DNA of 64,000 nucleotides from JBBIPA01 sp037443085 (lineage in GTDB: Bacteria > Chloroflexota > Dehalococcoidia > GIF9 > UBA5629). Positions 51,241 to 59,706 of the stretch are shown here, piece by piece (positions within the stretch are counted from its first letter, which is position 1; every line of letters begins with the position of its first letter). Position numbers and translations under genes: made by a program. The DNA lies in assembly GCA_037443085.1 (NCBI GenBank), contig JBBIPA010000005.1, forward strand, positions 22,600-86,599. The letters run 5' to 3'. The notes under the pieces were generated by a model that saw only the letters and a program-made list of their open reading frames with translations, was not told the DNA's origin and made no database searches.

Positions 51241-52224
51241 ATGCCAGGAAAAGATTACTATAAAATCCTCGGGGTCAACCGTAATGCCACCGACAAGGAA
51301 CTCAAGCAGGCATATCGCCGGCTTGCCCGGAAATACCACCCGGACGTCAACCCGAGCGATAAGTCGGCTGAATCCAGATTTAAAGAAATAAACGAGGCTT
51401 TTGAGACCCTTTCCGACCCAGCCAAGCGGCAGAAATACGACCAGTTTGGTGACAACTGGCAGTTTGCTGACCAGTTCTCCCGGGCTGGGCAGGGCACACA
51501 GGATGGTTTTAGCCGGGGTGGCACCTATACCACCTTTGATTTCGGCGACCTCGGTGGTGACCTGGGCAATATCTTTGAGAACCTGGGATTCGGCATGGGC
51601 ACCCGCCGGCCAGGCAAGCCCAAGAGCGTTCAGCACACCGTAGATGTCACCCTGGAAGAAGCCTACCAGGGCACCACCCGCATGCTACAGCTTCAGGGAG
51701 AAGATGCCTGCCCCACCTGTGGCGGCACTGGCAGGTCGTCCAAGGTGCGTGGCAGAGCCTGCACTACCTGCGGTGGCTCCGGCGGTTTTCCCAAGATGAA
51801 ACGCCTTGAGGTCAAGATTCCACCCGGTGTCACCGACGGTTCCAAAATACGTCTTGCTGGCCAGGGCGGCATCGGGCCGGACGGAGCCAAAAGTGATATC
51901 GAGCTTATCGTAAAAATGATGCCGCACAAGACATTTGAGCGCAAAGGCGACGACCTCCATACCGAGGTGGCCGTGCCCCTGCTCACCGCCCTGCTGGGCG
52001 GGGAAGTGGAATTGCCTACTCTCAAGGGTAAGGTGGCTCTTAAAATACCGGCAGAGACTCCCAACGGTAATGTATTTCGCCTGGCTGGCAAGGGCATGCC
52101 CCACCTGGGCAACTTAGCTCAACACGGTGACCTCTTCGCCAAAATGAAGGTGGTGTTGCCCACTAATCTCACGCCAAAGGAGAAGCAATTACTGGAACAG
52201 TGGCGGACCCTGCGCTTCAATTAA
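51241..52224 (+). CDS. DnaJ/CbpA-like co-chaperone with a shortened zinc finger
   Basis: 327 residues. The J-domain is complete (ILGVNRNATDKELKQAYRRL, HPD in KYHPDVN). A Gly-rich linker follows, then only two CxxCxGxG repeats (CPTCGGTG, CTTCGGSG, about 157-181) where DnaJ has four, and a DnaJ C-terminal peptide-binding domain. With one zinc site it is intermediate between DnaJ and CbpA. It leads an operon with an hspR-like regulator and clpB, an arrangement also known from actinobacteria, so it probably serves the ClpB/DnaK disaggregation system. Confidence 0.9.
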   Translation: MPGKDYYKILGVNRNATDKELKQAYRRLARKYHPDVNPSDKSAESRFKEINEAFETLSDPAKRQKYDQFGDNWQFADQFSRAGQGTQDGFSRGGTYTTFDFGDLGGDLGNIFENLGFGMGTRRPGKPKSVQHTVDVTLEEAYQGTTRMLQLQGEDACPTCGGTGRSSKVRGRACTTCGGSGGFPKMKRLEVKIPPGVTDGSKIRLAGQGGIGPDGAKSDIELIVKMMPHKTFERKGDDLHTEVAVPLLTALLGGEVELPTLKGKVALKIPAETPNGNVFRLAGKGMPHLGNLAQHGDLFAKMKVVLPTNLTPKEKQLLEQWRTLRFN

Positions 52225-52254
52225 CCTGTTAACTGACAGTAAGGTGTTAATGAA

Positions 52255-52599
52255 ATGACCACCGCAGATTCTGAACCCAGATATGTAATCAGCATCGCCG
52301 CCAGAATAGTCGGCATTGAAACCCATACTCTGCGCTACTATGAGAGACTGGGGCTGGTGCGACCCTACCGCTCCGAGGGCAAGATACGCTATTACTCAGA
52401 GAGCGATATCGAGCTGCTACGCCATATCAAGACCTTAATGAACGACCTCGGGGTGAACCCGGCTGGCGCCGAGGTAGTAATTCGTATGGCACAGAAGATG
52501 ACCGAATTGCAGCAACAGGTCAACGAGCTTACCTCAAAATTGGAACAGGTAAAACAAACAAGGCAAGCACCCAAGAAAAAAGCGAGGAAAAGAGGCTAA
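52255..52599 (+). CDS. hspR: MerR-family regulator, HspR-like
   Basis: 114 residues. The MerR helix-turn-helix (IAARIVGIETHTLRYYERLGL, then YSESDIELLRHIKTLMNDLG) and a C-terminal coiled coil ending in a Lys-rich tail (KKKARKRG) match the HspR branch. HspR represses dnaK/clpB-type operons and here lies between a dnaJ-like gene and clpB. The typical CTTGAGT-N7-ACTCAAG site is not evident upstream, so the operator sequence may differ. The symbol is by context and similarity. Confidence 0.85.
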   Translation: MTTADSEPRYVISIAARIVGIETHTLRYYERLGLVRPYRSEGKIRYYSESDIELLRHIKTLMNDLGVNPAGAEVVIRMAQKMTELQQQVNELTSKLEQVKQTRQAPKKKARKRG

Positions 52600-52881
52600 A
52601 TGATTCCAGCAAGAACAGACATTAAACCGGCTAACTGGCAAATAACAGCCACCACTATCCAGTGCGATTACGTCAACGAGGCTATTACCCTCATGGTAGA
52701 CAGAGACTGGACTGTCAGATGCACCTGGTACCGCCGCTACAAGAAAAAAGCCCTGGAAGACAAACAGAAGAAATTGGGGAAAAACATCAAGCTTAAGATA
52801 GAAAAATGTCTGGGCACTGAATGTCCGCTTGCCCTGAACTATAGAAACAAGCTTATGCAAGAGGAGGCTGGCACCCAGTAG
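52600..52881 (+). CDS. Hypothetical protein between hspR-like gene and clpB
   Basis: 93 residues, starting on the base after the hspR-like stop. It is basic and Trp/Tyr-rich (CTWYRRYKKKALEDKQKK, then IEKCLGTECPLALNY) and has three cysteines of which two are in CLGTEC. No membrane segment or known domain is recognised. Its tight position between hspR-like and clpB suggests a part in the heat-shock operon. Confidence 0.75.
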   Translation: MIPARTDIKPANWQITATTIQCDYVNEAITLMVDRDWTVRCTWYRRYKKKALEDKQKKLGKNIKLKIEKCLGTECPLALNYRNKLMQEEAGTQ

Positions 52882-52893
52882 GAGAGAAAAATT

Positions 52894-55341
52894 ATGATGA
52901 GACCAGAAAAATTCACCGAGCAAGCCAGAGAGGTGATAGCTACTTCTCAGGAGATTGCCATTGGTTACCGCCACAGCCAGTGGGATGTGGAACATCTCTT
53001 TTTAGCATTACTCAGGCAGGAAGGCGGCATAGCCGCCCGGATACTTGAGAAGCTGGGCATAGATTTAGAAGCGTTGAAAGGACGAGTGCAAGAGGTCCTC
53101 GACAATGCTCCTCAGATGAGCCAGGCGGGAGCGCAAATCTATGCTACACCTCGAATTGCCAACCTGATGCAGAATGCTGCTGGAGAGGCTAAACAGTTTA
53201 AAGACGATTTCATCAGCGTGGAGCATCTGCTCATCGCCCTTGCCGGCGAGACGAGCGGCGAAACCGCAGCCATAATGAAGGAGTTCGGCATTGAGAAGGA
53301 AAGGATTTATCAGGCGGTTAAGGACGTCCGTGGTGGCCACCGCGTCGAAGACCCGCGTGCGGAAAGCAAGTACCGCTCGCTGGAGAAATACGGCCGTGAC
53401 CTGACTGACCTGGCACGCAAAGGCAAGCTTGACCCCGTTATCGGCCGTGATGACGAGATAAAGCGTGTCATGCAGATATTAATTCGCCGCACCAAGAATA
53501 ATCCGGTCATTATCGGCGAGGCCGGCGTGGGCAAGACCGCCATCGCTGAAGGATTAGCCGAGAAAATCGCCGCTGACGATGTCCCTGACTCTCTCAAGGA
53601 CAAGAGAGTTGTTGCCCTCGATATGGCAGCACTGGTTGCCGGCAGCAAGTTCCGAGGCGAGTTTGAAGAGAGGCTCAAAGCAGTCATGGACGAGGTGCGC
53701 CAGTCGAGCGGCGAAGTAATTTTATTTATAGATGAGATGCATACCGTTGTCGGCGCCGGCGCTGCTGAAGGAGCCATTGATGCCAGCAATATGCTGAAGC
53801 CGGCACTGGCACGCGGCGAGCTCAGATGCATCGGAGCCACCACACTGGACGAATACCGTGAGCATATTGAAAAGGACAAGGCCCTGGAGCGGCGATTACA
53901 GCCAGTCTTTATCAATGAGCCCAGTATCGAGTCCACCATAGAGATGCTCCGCGCCCTGCGCCCCAGATATGAAGCTCACCATAAAATCAAGATAGACGAC
54001 TCCGCCCTGGTAGCCGCTGCCCAACTGAGTCAGCGGTATATCGCCGACAGATATCTGCCCGACAAGGCCATTGACCTTATTGACGAAGCCGCCAGCAAAG
54101 TTCACATCGACATGGAGAGCAAGCCACCAGCTATTAAGGAGCTGAACGAGCAAATAAAACATTTGCAGAATGAAGAGGAATCTGCTTACCAGCAGGGAGA
54201 TCAAGCCAAAAGGACTGAAGTCCTGGCGAAAAGATTGAAATTAGAGCAAGAACGCAACCAAAAAGAAGCTGAATGGCGCAAAGACCTCAAAATTGATAAG
54301 CCGGTAGACCAGGAGACCATCGCTGAGCTGGTAGCCAAGTGGACAGGCATACCGGTATCCCGCATGCTCGAGGGGGAAGCCGAGAAACTGCTTCACATGG
54401 AAGAAAGGCTGCATGACAGAATTGTCAATCAGGAAGAAGCGGTCTCAGCCATTTCCGAAGCCATCCGGCGCGGCCGGTCGGGACTTAAAGACCCCAAGCG
54501 ACCTGTAGGCAGCTTCATCTTCCTCGGTCCCACCGGCGTGGGCAAAACCGAGTTAGCCAAAGCCCTGGCCCAATTTCTCTTCGACGATGAAGAGTCCATG
54601 ATCCGCATAGACATGTCGGAATACATGGAAAAACACACGGTATCGCGACTCATCGGGGCGCCTCCGGGATACATCGGCTATGAAGAGGCTGGGCAATTGA
54701 CCGAAGCTGTGCGCCGTCGTCCCTTCCGTGTCATCCTCTTCGACGAAATCGAAAAGGCGCACCCTGATGTGTTCAATATTCTGTTACAAATACTGGAGGA
54801 TGGCCGGCTTACCGATGGGCATGGCAGAACGGTCGATTTCAGAAACGCTGTCATTATCATGACCAGCAACCTGGGGACCGAGGAATTCCGCCGCCAGGCT
54901 ATTGGCTTTGCCCGCCAGGAAAAACAGGATGAGAGCGACTACGACCGATTGAAGGATACCATCGACAATGCCTTAAAGCGCACCTTCCGCCCCGAGTTTC
55001 TCAACAGGATTGATGATATCATTACCTTCCATCCGCTTAGCGAGGAGCATCTGAAGAAAATCGTTGACTTGCTCATCAATGAAGTACAGAAACGGCTGGC
55101 AGACCGCAATATCGTGCTGGACCTTAATGATGAGGCAAAGTCCTGGCTGCTCAAGGAAGGCTTTGAACCTGCCTATGGCGCCCGACCGTTGCGCCGGGCT
55201 ATCCAGCGCTACGTGGAGAATCCTCTGTCCAGCAAGATTCTCAGCGGCGAGTTCAAAGACGGCGACCGCGTTTACATCAGCGTTGATGGGAGTAGTTTGA
55301 GCTTTAGCACCGGAAAAAAAGCGAAGGCCACTGCTAAGTAA
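52894..55341 (+). CDS. clpB: ATP-dependent chaperone ClpB
   Basis: 815 residues. It has an N-terminal Clp repeat domain (to about 145), then a first AAA+ module (GEAGVGKTA), a coiled-coil middle region (about 405-470, shorter than the usual M-domain of about 120 residues) and a second AAA+ module (GPTGVGKTE, with Walker B FDEIEKAHPD). It works with DnaK to dissolve aggregates. The short middle region could mean a ClpC-like member, but no UVR motif was seen and operon context favours ClpB. The start is one of two adjacent ATG codons after GGAGAG. Confidence 0.9.
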   Translation: MMRPEKFTEQAREVIATSQEIAIGYRHSQWDVEHLFLALLRQEGGIAARILEKLGIDLEALKGRVQEVLDNAPQMSQAGAQIYATPRIANLMQNAAGEAKQFKDDFISVEHLLIALAGETSGETAAIMKEFGIEKERIYQAVKDVRGGHRVEDPRAESKYRSLEKYGRDLTDLARKGKLDPVIGRDDEIKRVMQILIRRTKNNPVIIGEAGVGKTAIAEGLAEKIAADDVPDSLKDKRVVALDMAALVAGSKFRGEFEERLKAVMDEVRQSSGEVILFIDEMHTVVGAGAAEGAIDASNMLKPALARGELRCIGATTLDEYREHIEKDKALERRLQPVFINEPSIESTIEMLRALRPRYEAHHKIKIDDSALVAAAQLSQRYIADRYLPDKAIDLIDEAASKVHIDMESKPPAIKELNEQIKHLQNEEESAYQQGDQAKRTEVLAKRLKLEQERNQKEAEWRKDLKIDKPVDQETIAELVAKWTGIPVSRMLEGEAEKLLHMEERLHDRIVNQEEAVSAISEAIRRGRSGLKDPKRPVGSFIFLGPTGVGKTELAKALAQFLFDDEESMIRIDMSEYMEKHTVSRLIGAPPGYIGYEEAGQLTEAVRRRPFRVILFDEIEKAHPDVFNILLQILEDGRLTDGHGRTVDFRNAVIIMTSNLGTEEFRRQAIGFARQEKQDESDYDRLKDTIDNALKRTFRPEFLNRIDDIITFHPLSEEHLKKIVDLLINEVQKRLADRNIVLDLNDEAKSWLLKEGFEPAYGARPLRRAIQRYVENPLSSKILSGEFKDGDRVYISVDGSSLSFSTGKKAKATAK

Positions 55342-55950
55342 ATGGCAAGCTCAACCATAACCAACGAGACAGAAAAAAGGGGCTCCCGGAGACGCGAGTA
55401 TCTTCTTGGTGCTCTGGGACTAATATTAACCGTGGCGTTATGCGTTCTGGTAGTAGTCTACTGGGACTATATTGTCAGAGCTTCGAGATACGGCTACCTC
55501 GGTGTCTTCTTCATCAGCATTCTTTCCGGGGCAACCATAATTATACCCGTCCCCGGCTTGCTTGTTGTCTTCACGCTGGGTAGTATTCTAGAGCCAGTCA
55601 TCGTCGGTGCGCTGGCTGGATTGGGAGAAGCCCTTGGCAGTATCACCATCTACCTCACTGGCTACGGGGGGCACAGAGCAGTGGAGAAACTGGAGGTTGT
55701 CGAGCATCATTATGTCATCAAGTTTGAAGATTGGCTGCGGCGCCGCGGCAGCATCGCTGTTTTCCTCATGTCCTCCATCCTTAACCCTTTTTTCTATCCT
55801 TTTGTTGTAGTGGCTGGTGCCATACACTTCGGCCTGGTTAGATTTTTCTTCCTCTGCTGGGCAGGCAAAACAATTAAAGGAATTGGAGTCGCTTACCTGG
55901 GCTATTATGGCCTGGGCTCAATATTACACTCAATAGGAGTAGGAGTATAA
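55342..55950 (+). CDS. VTT-domain (DedA/SNARE-associated-like) membrane protein
   Basis: 202 residues with four to five hydrophobic helices. It has the VTT-type features GATIIIPVPGLLVVFTLGSIL and GALAGLGEALGSITIYLTGY, then FPFVVVAGAIHF and GKTIKGIGVAYLGYYG. It begins on the base after clpB. Members are thought to help lipid or ion transport; the exact role is unknown. Confidence 0.82.
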   Translation: MASSTITNETEKRGSRRREYLLGALGLILTVALCVLVVVYWDYIVRASRYGYLGVFFISILSGATIIIPVPGLLVVFTLGSILEPVIVGALAGLGEALGSITIYLTGYGGHRAVEKLEVVEHHYVIKFEDWLRRRGSIAVFLMSSILNPFFYPFVVVAGAIHFGLVRFFFLCWAGKTIKGIGVAYLGYYGLGSILHSIGVGV

Positions 55951-55952
55951 CT

Positions 55953-56180
55953 ATGACCACCATGACGAACATGCCCAAAGAAAGAAGCTGGCACGTAGCC
56001 CTGCTACTGTCATTATTCCTGGGATTCTTCGGTGCCGACCGCTTTTACCTCGGCAGAACCCGTTCCGCCATCATCAAGCTGATTACACTGGGCTGCTTCT
56101 TCGTCTGGTGGATGAGCGATTTCATACTGATTGCCAGCGACTACCGCAAGGATGCCTGGGGAAGACCATTGAAACACTAA
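55953..56180 (+). CDS. TM2-domain membrane protein
   Basis: 75 residues with two hydrophobic helices. It carries the TM2 landmarks FLGFFGADRFYLGRTRSAIIK and a W-W-D region (FFVWWMSDFILIASDYRKD). It starts 2 bases after the VTT gene. Function is unknown. Confidence 0.9.
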   Translation: MTTMTNMPKERSWHVALLLSLFLGFFGADRFYLGRTRSAIIKLITLGCFFVWWMSDFILIASDYRKDAWGRPLKH

Positions 56181-56203
56181 CGAACGGGACCATTGCCCCG
56201 GGA

Positions 56204-56305
56204 TTATCTCCAGCGACACATAGAAAAGAATATCAATGCCCCCAGCACCAGCACCACCACCACAATAATAGGTATTAACTCTGTAAGCTGTACTGGTAGT
56301 TCCAT
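56204..56305 (-). CDS. Possible 33-residue single-helix microprotein
   Basis: From an ATG at 56305, 33 codons read MELPVQLTELIPIIVVVVLV and continue with a hydrophobic core to a basic CRWR end. That is one membrane helix with a charged tail. A weak AGGAT site lies 8 bases upstream. It fits a gap between the TM2 gene and tRNA-Ala. Low confidence, since any short hydrophobic frame can arise by chance. Confidence 0.35.
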   Translation of the reverse strand: MELPVQLTELIPIIVVVVLVLGALIFFSMCRWR

Positions 56306-56422
56306 TTCATTATCCTGTGCCTATATTTAGTACAGCTTTTGGGATAATTTGTCAAACTTTCACCTTGTGCGTTGTCAGCGAACTTCGTCTTATGTTAGAC
56401 TATATACTGCTTCCGCGAACGT

Positions 56423-56498
56423 GGGGCTGTAGCTCAATTGGGAGAGCGTTTGACTGGCAGTCAAAAGGTAGTGGGTTCGAATCCCATCAGCTCCACCA
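56423..56498 (+). tRNA. tRNA-Ala (GGC), CCA encoded
   Basis: A 76-base cloverleaf: acceptor GGGGCTG with CAGCTCC, D stem GCTC/GAGC, anticodon stem TTTGA/TCAAA with loop CTGGCAG giving anticodon GGC, T arm GTGGG-TTCGAAT-CCCAT and an encoded CCA. The acceptor stem holds the G3:U70 pair that identifies alanine tRNAs. The overlapping open frame (56317-56502) is not a gene. Confidence 0.98.
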
Positions 56499-56647
56499 AT
56501 GAACTTCCTAAAGCTAAAACAAATTCACAGCACCTTTTGATTAGTCAGAATTCAGATACGTAATCAGCCATATATTCGCCTGAACACATACTACGTTTAA
56601 TTGAGCCGCTTCCAGTACTAACCCCAACATGTAACCAGTACTCTGAA

Positions 56648-58225
56648 TTATTGTACCGTTACAGTTACAGGCGCAGTTACGCTACCGGAGCTATTGGTGG
56701 CAGTGAGAGTATAAGTGGTGGTTTCAGTTGGGGTTACCTGGGATAAACCATAAGACATATTGCCCACATCCGGTGTGATAGAAGCTGATGTTGCGTTCGT
56801 GATATTCCATCGTAAAGTTGTCGTCTGACCTCGGGTAATAGTGGTTGCATCTGCAGTAAAACTATTTATTACCGGCGGGCCTGCGGCAGTCACCATAACC
56901 GTGACTGCCCTGGTAACGGAGCCGTAGCTATTAGTGGCAGTGAGGGTGTAAGTGGTAGTGGCGGAAGGAAGTACCGCTCGTGTATCGGAAGCAGTGACAG
57001 TGCCAATGCCCTGGTTAATAGAAACTGTGGTTGCCCCGGTAACATTCCACTGTAAAGTTGAGGTCTGCCCGGAAGCAACACTCAGAGGATTGGCAGTAAA
57101 ACTATCTATCACCGGTTGGCTGGTAGCCGGCAAGGTAACCGTAGCTGAAGCAGTCACCGAACCAGCATTATTGCGGGCAGTAAGAACATAGGTAGTCGTG
57201 ACAGTAGGCGATACCTCTTTCGTTCCCGAGGGATAGACCACACCAATATCCTGATTTATAGAAACTGAGGTAGCGCCATTGACATCCCACTGCAAAGTTG
57301 AAATCTGCCCGGCAGTAATAGTGCTGGGAGTTGCTGTAAAACTGTTTACCACCGGTACTGTTGCGCCGGCCACCGTAATCGTTACTGAGGCGGTTGCCGA
57401 GCCCTCCCTGTTGGTGGCAGTAAGAGTGTAAGTAGTAGTCTTACTGGGGAATACTGTCTGCGTCCATGACGAAGAGACTATGCCAATGTTATTGTCGATG
57501 GAAATCGCATTAGCTCCGCTGACATTCCACTGCAAACTCGCAGACTGACCGGCACTAATAGTGCCTGGCGTCGCGGTGAAGCTGGTTATCACCGGTACCA
57601 GGGGCGTAGTTACGGCAACCGTAGCCAATGCGGTCATATAAGCAGTATCGTTGGTGGCGGTGAGGACATAGGTGGTGGTTTCAGTCGGAAACACCTCTTT
57701 CGTCCCTGATGGCGTGACAGTACCAATGCCCTGGTCAATAGAAACTGCAGTCGCTCCGGTGACGTCCCACGATAGATTCGCTTTCTGGCCTTTGGTGATG
57801 TTTCCAGGATTAGCGCTAAACGTTATGGCGGGTGGTTTCTCCACCGGTGGAGCTTTGGGAGTCACGCTTGCCGATGCGGGTTCGGCAGGCGGCTTGCTTG
57901 ATGGTGTGGCCGCAGAATTTCCGCTCAGGGCAAAGGCGATTCCACCAGCCACGACCAGAACAAGTACTAATACTATGAGAGATAAATGAATGCCCGATGA
58001 ATGCTTCTTTGCCAGCAGGGCAATAGCCCTGTCATAGATATTTTGCGGTTTACGGTACCCTTGATTTCTCCAGCCTTGCTGCCGCTGATAACGCGGTGGC
58101 TGATTAGAAGGTGGAGACGGCGCTTGCTGTACCCCCCAGTCTAGAATAACACCGCAATAACCACACGTGCTTTGACCATAAGCAACCTGCGCCCGACAAT
58201 TAGGACAACCATACATCTGCTCCAT
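56648..58225 (-). CDS. Zinc-ribbon membrane protein with five tandem Ig-like repeats
   Basis: 525 residues. The N-terminus is a zinc ribbon (CPNC at 7-10 and CGYC around 21-24) in the cytoplasm, followed by one hydrophobic helix near residue 80-100 (SLIVLVLVLVVAGGIAFAL) and a Ser/Pro/Ala linker. The rest is five repeats of about 80 residues, each with a ...FTATPSTI-GQ...LQWNVTGA...TETTTYTLTATN pattern, so the extracellular part is a stack of Ig-like beta domains. The repeat units are also near-repeats at the DNA level. Such a protein could anchor or sense at the cell surface. Role unknown; it is convergent with the tRNA-Ala gene. Confidence 0.85.
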   Translation of the reverse strand: MEQMYGCPNCRAQVAYGQSTCGYCGVILDWGVQQAPSPPSNQPPRYQRQQGWRNQGYRKPQNIYDRAIALLAKKHSSGIHLSLIVLVLVLVVAGGIAFALSGNSAATPSSKPPAEPASASVTPKAPPVEKPPAITFSANPGNITKGQKANLSWDVTGATAVSIDQGIGTVTPSGTKEVFPTETTTYVLTATNDTAYMTALATVAVTTPLVPVITSFTATPGTISAGQSASLQWNVSGANAISIDNNIGIVSSSWTQTVFPSKTTTYTLTATNREGSATASVTITVAGATVPVVNSFTATPSTITAGQISTLQWDVNGATSVSINQDIGVVYPSGTKEVSPTVTTTYVLTARNNAGSVTASATVTLPATSQPVIDSFTANPLSVASGQTSTLQWNVTGATTVSINQGIGTVTASDTRAVLPSATTTYTLTATNSYGSVTRAVTVMVTAAGPPVINSFTADATTITRGQTTTLRWNITNATSASITPDVGNMSYGLSQVTPTETTTYTLTATNSSGSVTAPVTVTVQ

Positions 58226-58472
58226 AAGTATTTAGCCTTCTTAAAGACTGCCAGTCCGCAGCCCTGTCACGTACCCTGAAACATATCGAGATTTTTTAGC
58301 AAACACACCATTATTATAGAGGATACCAGCAAAATATTAGTAGCGAACACTCCAAGAATATAAAAACACTATGCCTCGCCTCAATAGAAAATTCCCTTCG
58401 TCCCCCCAAAAGTGATAATCTTTAGCTGGTTTGGTTCAGCTGCACCCTGGTTTCACTGATGGTTTGTAAATT

Positions 58473-59696
58473 ATGGAAGAACGCTTTCCTACTCAGCCAA
58501 TCGGTCTTATTTTAGGCAGGGTTGGGCTGGTGGCTATATTGGCCGGTCTACTGGTTGCTGCCTGGAACGGCCAGATAGTGATAGTCACCGTGCTCGGCTT
58601 AGCCCTGGCCGCCGCCGGTTCCGCCAGATTATGGAGCCGTTTCTCCCTGGCAGGTGTGAACTGCCGCAGATTGCTCAGCGAGCAGCGCGCTTTTCCTGGA
58701 GAACAAATAGAGCTAAAGCTGGAGCTATACAATCGTAAACTGCTGCCGCTACCATGGGTGCAGGTATATGACGAGTTACCACTCGGCTTTTCTGCTGATA
58801 TCTTGCCCACCGCCGAAAACTGCCCCGGTGCTGGTTTCCTAAGCAAAGCGGCAGCGCTGCTCTGGTACTCAAAGGTAAGCTGGAAAATCAGGCTTTCCTG
58901 CCCCAGGCGAGGATACTATAAGCTGGGGCCAACCAGAATAGTCTCTGGAGACATCTTCGGTTTCTATCCTCGCTCTGCTACCATGCCCTTACCAGACCAT
59001 ATCATCGTCTATCCTAAAATTTTTGCGCTGAGCCAACTGGGCATACCCTCACTCTACCCTTTGGGTAATACCAGGGCAGAAAAGCGTATCTTTGAGGACC
59101 CCATCTACGTCACTGGAGTTCGGGATTATAATCCTCATGACAGCCTCAGAAGAATCCACTGGAAAGCCACCGCCCGTCAACAAAGTTTGCAGGTGAAGGT
59201 CTTCGAGCCAACTACCACGCTTGAGGTGGCGATTTTCTTAGCTGTGGACAGCTTCAAACATGACGGCACACATGACCACCATTTTGAGCACGGCATTAGC
59301 CTGGCTGCCTCCATTGCCAAATATGTTATAGACAAAGGCAACCCGGCAGGTCTATTTGTAAACACCCGACTGGCTGATTCCGGTCAACCCGCCAGGGTGC
59401 TGCCGGGGAGCACTTCGCACCAACTGGTAATAATACTGGAGGCACTGGCAAAAGTTACGCCAACGCCCAGCGGCTCAGTGGTGGAATTTCTGAACAGGGA
59501 ACGCAGCCATTTGCCCTGGGGAACGACTATGGTCTTTATAGTCTATGAGCTTTCGGAATCGCTCAATGTCCTGTTCACTAACCTGAGAGAGGCTGGGTAT
59601 AAACTGGTGATTTGCCAGGTCGATAAGCCAATAATGACGGAGGCGCAGGATACCACTGGTGCCCGCCATATACCCGATATCCCGGCGCTGCAATGA
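58473..59696 (+). CDS. DUF58 domain protein
   Basis: 407 residues with two N-terminal hydrophobic segments (about 10-45) and a DUF58 core: DPIYVTGVRDYNPHDSLRRI, then HWKATARQQSLQVK, and a von Willebrand A-like stretch after it. DUF58 proteins are partners of MoxR ATPases in chaperone-like complexes of unknown target. It starts the three-gene DUF58/DUF4129/MoxR cluster. No clear ribosome site precedes the ATG. Confidence 0.9.
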   Translation: MEERFPTQPIGLILGRVGLVAILAGLLVAAWNGQIVIVTVLGLALAAAGSARLWSRFSLAGVNCRRLLSEQRAFPGEQIELKLELYNRKLLPLPWVQVYDELPLGFSADILPTAENCPGAGFLSKAAALLWYSKVSWKIRLSCPRRGYYKLGPTRIVSGDIFGFYPRSATMPLPDHIIVYPKIFALSQLGIPSLYPLGNTRAEKRIFEDPIYVTGVRDYNPHDSLRRIHWKATARQQSLQVKVFEPTTTLEVAIFLAVDSFKHDGTHDHHFEHGISLAASIAKYVIDKGNPAGLFVNTRLADSGQPARVLPGSTSHQLVIILEALAKVTPTPSGSVVEFLNRERSHLPWGTTMVFIVYELSESLNVLFTNLREAGYKLVICQVDKPIMTEAQDTTGARHIPDIPALQ

Positions 59697-59706
59697 GAGT
59701 TAGTTT

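Noticed and set aside
56317..56502. Open frame overlapping the alanine tRNA
   Set aside because: It runs through a perfect tRNA cloverleaf and has no ribosome site or protein-like sequence.
56648..57850. CRISPR or satellite array
   Set aside because: The periodic DNA is explained by five protein repeats of about 80 residues, with no short identical repeats and unique spacers.
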